NCBI GenBank assembly: GCA_036746315.1 | Contig: DAIOEK010000014.1 | Coordinates: 1 to 59,352 of the forward strand | Source: DAIOEK01 sp036746315 | GTDB lineage: Bacteria > Chloroflexota > Anaerolineae > Anaerolineales > Anaerolineaceae | Direction: 5' to 3' | DNA length: 59,352 nucleotides | Shown here: piece after piece, positions 34,761-41,510 of the stretch | Numbering within the stretch: the stretch's first letter is position 1 | Layout of the letters: each line of letters starts with the position of its first letter | Made by a program: the position numbers and the translations under genes | Notes under the pieces: generated by a model | What the model was told of the DNA's origin: nothing | The model's input: only the letters and a program-made list of their open reading frames with translations | Database searches by the model: none

Positions 34761-36161
34761 TTATAGACCGAACCAGCGGGAATAATTGGTGGGTTTGAAC
34801 CATTCCAGTACCAGGGTGAGCAGGGTACGGGTTACCAGGTAAGCGCAGAAAAGTGACACACCTACGCCCATGATCAGGGTAACGGCAAAACCCTTGACGA
34901 TACTGGCGCCAAGCGATGAGCCAAACCAGAATAAAATAACACAAGTGATGATTGTCGCAAAGTTGGAGTCGCGAATGGAAGGCCAGGCGCGGGACCAGCC
35001 AAGTTGTACGGCTTGCTTCAAGGTCCTGCCATTAAGCAGCTCTTCCTTGAGGCGTTCGAAGATCAGGATGTTTGAATCCAGTGCGGAACCAATACTCAAG
35101 AGTAAACCGGCAATGCCAGGCAGGGTCAGCGTGATTGGGATCAGCTTGTATAGTGCAAATGTGAGTGCTGCGAACACAAGCAGGGAGATATTAGCCACGA
35201 GACCCGGCAGACGGTAGTAGATGGCCATGAACAGCATAACAATGATCAAGCCCACGATGCCTGCAATCAGAGATTTATTGAGTGAGTCTTCACCAAGGGT
35301 CGGGCCGATGATACGGCTTTCAACCACTTTGAGCGGAACAGGCAGTGAACCATAGCGAAGCTGAATGGCCAACGCATTGGCTGAATCGAGCGTGAAGTTG
35401 CCTTCGATCATTCCCGAGCCTTCGGTAATTGCAGAGTTGATCACCGGGGTGGAGATGACGCGTTTATCCAGGACGATCGCCAAGTACTTGCCTACATTGG
35501 CGGAAGTGAAGTCTTTGAAAATCTGTGCGCCTTCGGTCTTGAGCGTGAAGTCGACTACATACTTGCCGACCTGGCTGCGGGTTACAGAAACGGATTTCAG
35601 ATCGGAACCTGTCATCACCGTGTGGTAGACTGTTTCTTCACCATCCGCAACAGTAGCATCCGTGGCCGTAGAATCAGTCGTCGCAGCACCGTTGGCGGTC
35701 GTGGCATCCGTTGTTGTGGCATCGGTTGCCTGTCCATAATCCGTTGTGATAATGGTGCCTTCGGCCACTGGCGTGGAGCCCATATCAACGAACTCCAACT
35801 GTCCTGTTTGTTTCAGTACAGCCAGAACTTCATCCACGTTCGTCAAACCAGGGAATTCACCAACGATACGGCGGCTGCCTGCAACCTGAAAGACTACTTC
35901 GCTGACGCCCAATCCATTACTACGGCTTTCGATAATCTGTTTGGCGTCTTGCAGTGATTGAGCATCGACCTCGGTTTCAGCCGGCAGATCAGCTTCAAGA
36001 AGAACCTGAAGCCCGCCGCGCAAATCCAAACCGAGCTGCGTTTCCAGCGATCGTTGGAAGCTGCCAATATGGATCCCCCCGTTTTCAGGCAAGTCGATCC
36101 AGACAGCGATTGCGACCAGGAGGATAATTGCAGCCAGAATAATATAATTGCGTCGATTCAT
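34761..36161 (-). CDS. secD: Protein translocase subunit SecD with a low-complexity insertion
   Basis: The N-terminal helix, GLDLRGGLQVLLEADLP, P1 domain, RYGSLPVPLKVVESRIIGPTLGEDSLNKS and the membrane block TLTLPGIAGLLLSIGSALDSNILIFERLKEELLNG identify SecD. ATG 36161 follows GGAGG; the frame extends to 36182. Residues about 143-176 are almost purely Ala, Thr, Asp, Gly, Ser and Asn in ATTDATT-like repeats inside the extracytoplasmic P1 region, which is not a feature of most SecD proteins. Confidence 0.95.
   Translation of the reverse strand: MNRRNYIILAAIILLVAIAVWIDLPENGGIHIGSFQRSLETQLGLDLRGGLQVLLEADLPAETEVDAQSLQDAKQIIESRSNGLGVSEVVFQVAGSRRIVGEFPGLTNVDEVLAVLKQTGQLEFVDMGSTPVAEGTIITTDYGQATDATTTDATTANGAATTDSTATDATVADGEETVYHTVMTGSDLKSVSVTRSQVGKYVVDFTLKTEGAQIFKDFTSANVGKYLAIVLDKRVISTPVINSAITEGSGMIEGNFTLDSANALAIQLRYGSLPVPLKVVESRIIGPTLGEDSLNKSLIAGIVGLIIVMLFMAIYYRLPGLVANISLLVFAALTFALYKLIPITLTLPGIAGLLLSIGSALDSNILIFERLKEELLNGRTLKQAVQLGWSRAWPSIRDSNFATIITCVILFWFGSSLGASIVKGFAVTLIMGVGVSLFCAYLVTRTLLTLVLEWFKPTNYSRWFGL
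35634..35735. repeat. Low-complexity Ala/Thr/Asp repeat coding stretch inside secD
   Basis: About 34 codons encode repeated ATDATT-type units within the P1 region of SecD. At the DNA level the trinucleotides of Thr, Ala and Asp recur in short imperfect tandem form, suggesting growth by slippage. Confidence 0.65.
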
Positions 36162-36188
36162 GCGTAAAACCTCCGAATTCACACAAAT

Positions 36189-36221
36189 GCCAGCAGGAAG
36201 CTGGCGAATGGAAACATTATA
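36189..36221 (-). promoter_or_regulatory. secD leader: -10 element and small hairpin
   Basis: On the minus strand TATAAT occupies 36221-36216, giving a start near 36209. Downstream, within the untranslated leader, GCCAGC-AGGAA-GCTGGC (36189-36205) can form a 6-bp stem-loop before the GGAGG site. The hairpin's function is unknown. Confidence 0.4.
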
Positions 36222-36253
36222 CCTTTTTTAGGAACAGGTGAGTAGGGTTGGCT

Positions 36254-36625
36254 TTAGGATTTTAAATGTGCATTTCTGTAACTTACAATGCTGTTAAGAA
36301 CTTCATGCGGGTTTAATTCGTCGGTATAAATATATAGATCGGCATTCTGGCGGGCGTGCAGCAGCCTGCGCTGCTGTTCGGCATATTCCGCTTCAGACCA
36401 GCTGAATTTCTTGCGCGCCATGGTTACCGCATAGGATGCATCCAAAAAAATCAGGATACGCGGATTGGTCAATCTTTTCCACATATCCTGGACGAAGGAG
36501 TGTTCCTGTGCAATTGCCCTGGCGGATATTCCCAGCGCATTGAGCAACCCGGACAGGGTGGTTTTTCCCGCCCCGCACGGACCTACTAAACCAATCTGGT
36601 AAGTCACGCGGGGCTCCGTTTTCAT
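36254..36625 (-). CDS. Small P-loop NTPase/kinase-like protein
   Basis: A 123-residue protein with a clear Walker A GPCGAGKTT (residues 15-23) and RILIFLDASYAVTMARKKFSWSEAEY, resembling the core of small nucleotide or metabolite kinases but lacking a full lid and second domain. It overlaps the SpoIIE-type phosphatase by ATGA (36622-36625), so the two proteins are made together. The pairing suggests a phosphatase-NTPase unit of unknown target; the kinase label is structural only. Confidence 0.7.
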   Translation of the reverse strand: MKTEPRVTYQIGLVGPCGAGKTTLSGLLNALGISARAIAQEHSFVQDMWKRLTNPRILIFLDASYAVTMARKKFSWSEAEYAEQQRRLLHARQNADLYIYTDELNPHEVLNSIVSYRNAHLKS

Positions 36626-37338
36626 TGGAATATTGTTGGAACCGGCAGCCTGACCAGCATGCGTCTTACATCGTCGGTGCTTTCTGGCATCACGCGCAGC
36701 ACCACCACGCTGATATCATCCACAGGGCGGTTGTCATCCAGCCATAGCGCCTGGGCAAGCAGGGCATCTGCAATTGCCTGGGCGGGAGGATTTTGATCTT
36801 CCAATAATCCGCCCAGAGCCGTGCAAATATCAATTTTCTCCCCTTTTCGTTCCCCAGCGGTGGTTAACCCGTCGGTGAACATGATGGCGGTCAATCCAAC
36901 TTGAAAAGGAATTTCAGTAATGGATGGGCGGATGTTTCGGGAAGTGCCAATGGATTGGCTGGAACTGGAAAGGCAGTCGATTTGTTCTTCTTTGCCGATG
37001 TAGACCGGGCTGGGGTTGTTGCGGGTGATCACCAGGGTTTTTGTTTGGAAATCGATGGAAAAAATATTTAGTGTGGCGGTTACCTTCCCGTTTTTTTCTG
37101 TGAAAAGATAATCCGATGCCGCACGGGCGGCTGCTCCATCCCGCACCCCTTCAGCGAGAAGCGATATCACCTTGCGGACGACCATGTTGGATATTGCCTT
37201 GGCGCCCCTGCCGGATGTTTGCCCGTCTGCCAGAACCACCGACAGTCCACCGTTGGGTCTTTCCACCACTTCCAGTGTATCTCCGCTTTCCAGCGAAGCA
37301 TATTTATTCGTTTTTGCTACTGCAATTTGAATTTCCAT
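36622..37338 (-). CDS. SpoIIE-type PP2C serine phosphatase, stand-alone
   Basis: About 238 residues with PP2C/SpoIIE motifs: LSVVLADGQTSGRGAKAISNMVVRKVISLLAEG, TLVITRNNPSPVYIG, GLTAIMFTDGLTTAGERKGE and the C-terminal DNRPVDDISVVVLRV with the metal-binding Asp pair. No sensor or membrane domain is attached. Such phosphatases usually act in partner-switching with anti-sigma antagonists, but none is adjacent; the partner is a small P-loop protein. ATG 37338 is chosen because a TAAAAT -10 lies exactly 7 nt upstream and no ribosome binding site is present. Confidence 0.85.
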   Translation of the reverse strand: MEIQIAVAKTNKYASLESGDTLEVVERPNGGLSVVLADGQTSGRGAKAISNMVVRKVISLLAEGVRDGAAARAASDYLFTEKNGKVTATLNIFSIDFQTKTLVITRNNPSPVYIGKEEQIDCLSSSSQSIGTSRNIRPSITEIPFQVGLTAIMFTDGLTTAGERKGEKIDICTALGGLLEDQNPPAQAIADALLAQALWLDDNRPVDDISVVVLRVMPESTDDVRRMLVRLPVPTIFQ

Positions 37339-37345
37339 AAAAATT

Positions 37346-37351
37346 ATTTTA
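37346..37351 (-). promoter_or_regulatory. -10 element (TAAAAT) of the SpoIIE-type phosphatase gene
   Basis: TAAAAT on the minus strand ends exactly 7 nt before ATG 37338 with no Shine-Dalgarno in between, another candidate leaderless start. Confidence 0.45.
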
Positions 37352-37424
37352 CAACAAAACACCGGTAATCAATATGCCCCAAAATTACTTTGTAAAAATA
37401 AATGCATAAAATCATACTTTTTAC

Positions 37425-37430
37425 TATAAT
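37425..37430 (+). promoter_or_regulatory. -10 element (TATAAT) of the thioredoxin gene
   Basis: A consensus TATAAT stands 29 nt before ATG 37460, with AAGGAG at about 37446-37451 in between, so this gene has a conventional leader. No clear -35 is seen. Confidence 0.5.
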
Positions 37431-37459
37431 GAATAAAGCAAACCTAAGGAGATTATTCA

Positions 37460-37804
37460 ATGTCAGAGCCAATACAAGTAACGGATGCTGAATTCGAAGA
37501 GAAGGTATTAAAAGCGAACTTGCCGGTGATCGTGGATTTTTGGGCTCCCTGGTGTGGTCCCTGCCGTATGATCGCTCCGGTGCTGGAGAAGTTAGCTACA
37601 GAACTGGATGGAAAACTGGTGATCGCCAAAGTGAACACGGATGAAAATGCTGACTGGGCGACCCGGTATGGTGTACAGGGAATACCCACCATGCTTTTTA
37701 TTTATCAGGGAAAAATCATTCACCGTCAGGTGGGGGCAGCGCCGGAATCATCCATTCGGGATACCGTTGCGCAATTTCTGGATGTGGTTTCTGAAGCTAA
37801 ATGA
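37460..37804 (+). CDS. trxA: Thioredoxin
   Basis: A 114-residue thioredoxin with the active site WAPWCGPCRM, the preceding VIVDFWAPW strand, DENADWATRYGVQGIPTMLFIYQGK (cis-Pro in GIPT) and a closing helix. It is a single gene with its own promoter and terminator. It is a candidate donor for CcdA, encoded at 6295. Confidence 0.97.
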   Translation: MSEPIQVTDAEFEEKVLKANLPVIVDFWAPWCGPCRMIAPVLEKLATELDGKLVIAKVNTDENADWATRYGVQGIPTMLFIYQGKIIHRQVGAAPESSIRDTVAQFLDVVSEAK

Positions 37805-37823
37805 TCGCCTTTTCGAAAAATGT

Positions 37824-37850
37824 AGCGCCCGGCTTGCCGGGCGCTTTTTT
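37824..37850 (+). terminator. Terminator of thioredoxin gene
   Basis: AGCGCCCGG-CTTG-CCGGGCGCT forms a strong GC stem followed by six T. It lies between trxA and the convergent murA end and probably serves the plus strand. Confidence 0.9.
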
Positions 37851-39129
37851 AGCCTTGCATGCGTTCGATTTTTGCCCCCAGGCTGGAAAGTTTTGTATCC
37901 ACCTGCTCATAACCGCGCTCGATTTGTCCGATATTACGGATGACGGATTTACCATCGGCAGACAACGCAGCCAATACAAGTGCCATCCCCGCTCGGATAT
38001 CGGGGCTTTCCATTTTTTCGGGGAATAACTGGGTAGGTCCCTGTACGATGCAGCGATGTGGGTCGCAAAGGACGATTTGTGCACCCATCGAAACCAACTT
38101 GTCGGTAAAATACATGCGGGATGGGTACATCCAATCATGGAAAAGGACAGTTCCCTGGGATTGGGTGCTGATCGTAATGGCAATGCTCATCAAATCTGTG
38201 GGGAATGCCGGCCAGGGCATGACATTGATTGTGGGGATGGCTCCGCCAAGGTCCTGTTCCACTGCCAACGGTTGATCGGCAGGTACGACCAGGTCGCTGC
38301 CATCCACTTCCCAGATTACGCCCAGGCGGCGCATCACCAAGCGGATCATATCCAGGTACTCATTGCCTGCGTTGTGAATGCGAATGGATCCGTGGGTAAC
38401 CACCGCTGCGCCAATGAAACTGACTACTTCGAGGTAATCCGGACCGATGGTGAATTCGCCGCCATGCAGTTCCGGCACACCGGTAATATGCAGTGTATTG
38501 GAACCGATATTCTCGATCTTTGCGCCGAGCACATTCAGGAAATGACAAAGCTCCTGAATATGCGGTTCAGATGCCGCGTTACTTATGATTGATTTTCCCT
38601 CAGCGAGTGCACATGCCATGATGGCGTTCTCAGTGCCGGTCACGCTGGCTTCATCCAACAGGATGTTTGCTCCGTACAGCTTTTTTGCCTTGAAATGGAA
38701 CATGCGATCGTAGTGCACATCCGCGCCCAATGCCTGCAAGGCAATCATATGCGTGTCAACTCTCCTGCGCCCGATCACATCCCCACCGGGAGGCGGAAGA
38801 TGCAGCTCGCCCATCTTGGCCACCATCGGACCGGCGAGCAGGATGGAAGCGCGGATCTTTCGACAGATATCCGGGTCGAGGTTTGCCGGATGGATATCAT
38901 CCGCGGTGATCTTCCAGGTATGTGAGCCTGCTTCTTCGAATTTTACACCCAGGCTTTCGAGCAGGGCACGCATGGTCAAGACATCTCTAATCAGGGGGAC
39001 GTTGTGCAAGATCACCTGTTCTTTGGTGAGCAGGCAGGCAGCCAGGAGCGGTAAGGTCGAATTCTTATTACCTGATGGAGTCATTTCTCCGTGCAGCGGA
39101 GTTCCACCCTGGATGATGAATTGTTCCAT
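37849..39129 (-). CDS. murA: UDP-N-acetylglucosamine 1-carboxyvinyltransferase with Asp at the catalytic Cys position
   Basis: First committed step of peptidoglycan synthesis: transfer of enolpyruvyl from PEP to UDP-GlcNAc. The 426 residues show GNKNSTLPLLAACLL with Lys22, KIRASILLAGP, NVMPWPAFPTDL with the catalytic-region Asp, and a final QIERGYEQVDTKLSSLGA. The loop that normally reads PGGCxIG is LPPPGGDVIGRR, so residue 117 is Asp, the substitution that makes the enzyme insensitive to fosfomycin in mycobacteria and chlamydiae. AGGAGG lies upstream of the ATG. Confidence 0.96.
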   Translation of the reverse strand: MEQFIIQGGTPLHGEMTPSGNKNSTLPLLAACLLTKEQVILHNVPLIRDVLTMRALLESLGVKFEEAGSHTWKITADDIHPANLDPDICRKIRASILLAGPMVAKMGELHLPPPGGDVIGRRRVDTHMIALQALGADVHYDRMFHFKAKKLYGANILLDEASVTGTENAIMACALAEGKSIISNAASEPHIQELCHFLNVLGAKIENIGSNTLHITGVPELHGGEFTIGPDYLEVVSFIGAAVVTHGSIRIHNAGNEYLDMIRLVMRRLGVIWEVDGSDLVVPADQPLAVEQDLGGAIPTINVMPWPAFPTDLMSIAITISTQSQGTVLFHDWMYPSRMYFTDKLVSMGAQIVLCDPHRCIVQGPTQLFPEKMESPDIRAGMALVLAALSADGKSVIRNIGQIERGYEQVDTKLSSLGAKIERMQG

Positions 39130-39141
39130 GAATTCCTCCTG

Positions 39142-39147
39142 TATAAT
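39142..39147 (+). promoter_or_regulatory. -10 element (TATAAT) of the prepilin peptidase gene
   Basis: TATAAT on the plus strand, preceded by TTGTTC at 39121-39126 with a 15-bp spacer, lies about 27 nt before ATG 39174. It overlaps the start region of the divergent murA gene, so the two genes may share a control region. Confidence 0.4.
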
Positions 39148-39173
39148 GGTGTTTGAGCGTTCAGGACAATACG

Positions 39174-39929
39174 ATGATTGATTTTACTTACTTGCTTGCC
39201 AGTGTGTTGACCGGCTGGTTGATTGGTTCAGGGGTAAACTACCTGGCAGATGTGCTTCCATTGTACCGGAAATTTTCACGGTCTGCTTGTGAATATTGTT
39301 CACAACCACTGACAATTAATCATTACGTATTATTACAGCCATGCAACTCCTGCGGCGCCAGGTTGAAACCGCGGGTGGTGTGGGTAAATCTTGTTACCTG
39401 TATTGCATTTACGGTTTTGTCCACTGTATTTGGTGCAAATCCTTTCCTGGCGTTTCAGAGTCAACTCATCTTTGCTTTTTTTGCATTGGTAACGGTGATA
39501 GACATTGAACACCATCTGATATTGCACATGGTCTCCCTGGCGGGCGCAGTATTGCTGGGCGCGGCTGGAATTTACCATCATGGGATATCCGCCACCCTGT
39601 TGGGCGGTGCAACCGGTTTTCTGGCAATGCTGGTTCTATACCTGATTGGAATTTGGTTCGGCAGGATATTGAGCAAGAGAAAAGGCATGCCTGTTGAAGA
39701 AGGTCTGGGCTTTGGTGATGTGACCCTGGCGACTATATCCGGCTTGCTGCTGGGATATCCTGGAATTAGTCTTGGGCTGTTTGCCGCCATCGTATTAGGA
39801 GGTGCCTACAGTGCGCTGGTATTAGTTGGCACTGCACTTCGCAAGACGTATTCACCTTTTCGCACCATTCCCTATGGACCCTTTATCGCCATAGCCGTGT
39901 TTGTACTCTGGATAATTGGCTCAGCTTAA
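39174..39929 (+). CDS. Type IV prepilin peptidase / N-methyltransferase-like (A24)
   Basis: Aspartyl membrane protease that processes prepilins and prepilin-like secretion proteins. Zinc-binding cysteines in two pairs (Cys39/Cys42 and Cys57/Cys60) in the first cytoplasmic loop, catalytic Asp110 in VTVIDIEHHLI and Asp182 in GLGFGDVTLATISG. The usual first methyltransferase motif is not obvious, and the 252-residue length is within range. No pilin or secretion genes lie in the window, so its substrates are elsewhere. The last 9 bp overlap the convergent pckA end. Confidence 0.88.
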   Translation: MIDFTYLLASVLTGWLIGSGVNYLADVLPLYRKFSRSACEYCSQPLTINHYVLLQPCNSCGARLKPRVVWVNLVTCIAFTVLSTVFGANPFLAFQSQLIFAFFALVTVIDIEHHLILHMVSLAGAVLLGAAGIYHHGISATLLGGATGFLAMLVLYLIGIWFGRILSKRKGMPVEEGLGFGDVTLATISGLLLGYPGISLGLFAAIVLGGAYSALVLVGTALRKTYSPFRTIPYGPFIAIAVFVLWIIGSA

Positions 39930-41495
39930 TCCTCTTGCCTGCATGAAACGCAGGGTTTTGTCATTTTCCCTGAATGCCGCCAGCAGTTTTTCAGCCTGTT
40001 CTTCGTACTCACGTAAAGTGTGCCAGCTTTTCCAGGGATGCAGATAGTTTTCAGCTACATTTGGGCATGTTTTTGGGATTTGCAATCCGAAATAGGGATC
40101 AGTCATCATAGGCGCGTCAGCCAGTTCATTTTGGATGGCAGACTGGATGATAGTACGGGTGATGGGTAGGGGAAATCTTTTGCCTTTGCCATAACTTCCG
40201 CCATACCAGCCGGTGTTGATCAACCAACAGGTTGTTTTGTGCTTTTTCACCCGCTCGGCAAGCATCTCTGTGTACACAATGGGTGGTCTTGGCAAAAACG
40301 GTGAGGCAAAACAGGCTGAAAATGTCGGTTGAGGCGCTTGCATCAATCCCGTCTCGGTTCCGCCCAGTTTGGAAGTAAAGCCGGCGAGGAAATAATACAT
40401 CATCTGATCCAGGTCTAGCCGGGAAATGGGGGGGAGGACGCCGTAGGCATCCGCAGATAGGAAGAAAATGTGGTTGGGATGACCGGCAACTTCACCCGGG
40501 TAAACGTTCGGAATGGAGGAAAGTGGATAGGCCCCCCGGGTGTTTTCGGTCAGACGGTTATCATCATAGTTTATGATGCCTGTTTTCGAATCAAGGATTA
40601 CATTTTCCAAAATGGCATTTGGTTGTTCCACGGCATCCCAAATGATGGGTTCATATTCTTTGCTCAGGCGAATGGTTTTTGCGTAGCAGCCGCCTTCAAA
40701 GTTGAAAATGCCTTCATCTGACCAGCCATGCTCATCATCCCCGATCAGTTGACGATTAGGATCGGAGGATAGGGTGGTTTTTCCGGTGCCGGAGAGCCCA
40801 AAGAAAAGACTCACATCTCCGGCATTACCCACGGTGGCTGAACAATGCATGGGGAGAACTTTACGGGCTGGGAGAATGTAATTTAGCAGAGTAAACACTG
40901 CCTTTTTCAATTCACCGGCGTAGGCAGTGCCGCCGATAATGATCTCTTTTAGATCCAGGTTCAGAATGATGAACGCCGTTGAGGATGTGCCGTCCGTTTC
41001 AGGATGCGCGTTACAGGAAGGCGCATGCAGGATGAGATATTCATCTCTGATGTCAGCGGAATTCGGAAGAAACAGGTGCCGGGCGAATAGTGCATGCCAG
41101 GCTGTTTCGGTAACCAGGTTCAGCTTCACTTTGTATTGCGGCGCCTGGCAGATGGATAACTGCTGAAAGAATATCTTTCGTTTTTCCAGGTGCCGGGACA
41201 GGCGCCCCCGGATTTGCGCATATTGTGAGGCAGACATGCACTTGGTGGTTTTGCTCCACCAAATGGAATTTCTGTCCCTGTCCGCTACGATGTATTTATC
41301 ATATGGAGCCCTACCGGTGTACTTTCCTGTTAACACGATCAGTGCTCCGGCAGCGGATACTACTCCCTCTTGCCTTTCCAGTGCTTCTTCTGCCAATTCT
41401 GTCGATTTGGGTTGAATGACCAGTTCCCCATATGGATGAATGCCTTTCTGTTGCAAATATGCGATAGTTGACAATCCATCGATTTGTTCAGGCAA
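39921..41495 (-). CDS. pckA: Phosphoenolpyruvate carboxykinase (ATP)
   Basis: Converts oxaloacetate and ATP to PEP for gluconeogenesis, or the reverse in fermentative metabolism. The 524 residues contain the kinase-1a loop FFGLSGTGKTTLSSDPNR (Lys239), kinase-2 IGDDEHGWSDEG (Asp253-Asp254), TGRAPYDKYIV and INTGWYGGSYGKGKRFPLPITR. The start is a TTG at 41495, with a strong AAAGGAGGAG upstream. It lies between the prepilin peptidase and lipoprotein genes, with no metabolic partner nearby. Confidence 0.96.
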   Translation of the reverse strand: MPEQIDGLSTIAYLQQKGIHPYGELVIQPKSTELAEEALERQEGVVSAAGALIVLTGKYTGRAPYDKYIVADRDRNSIWWSKTTKCMSASQYAQIRGRLSRHLEKRKIFFQQLSICQAPQYKVKLNLVTETAWHALFARHLFLPNSADIRDEYLILHAPSCNAHPETDGTSSTAFIILNLDLKEIIIGGTAYAGELKKAVFTLLNYILPARKVLPMHCSATVGNAGDVSLFFGLSGTGKTTLSSDPNRQLIGDDEHGWSDEGIFNFEGGCYAKTIRLSKEYEPIIWDAVEQPNAILENVILDSKTGIINYDDNRLTENTRGAYPLSSIPNVYPGEVAGHPNHIFFLSADAYGVLPPISRLDLDQMMYYFLAGFTSKLGGTETGLMQAPQPTFSACFASPFLPRPPIVYTEMLAERVKKHKTTCWLINTGWYGGSYGKGKRFPLPITRTIIQSAIQNELADAPMMTDPYFGLQIPKTCPNVAENYLHPWKSWHTLREYEEQAEKLLAAFRENDKTLRFMQARGLS

Positions 41496-41510
41496 GAGTC
41501 TCCTCCTTTT

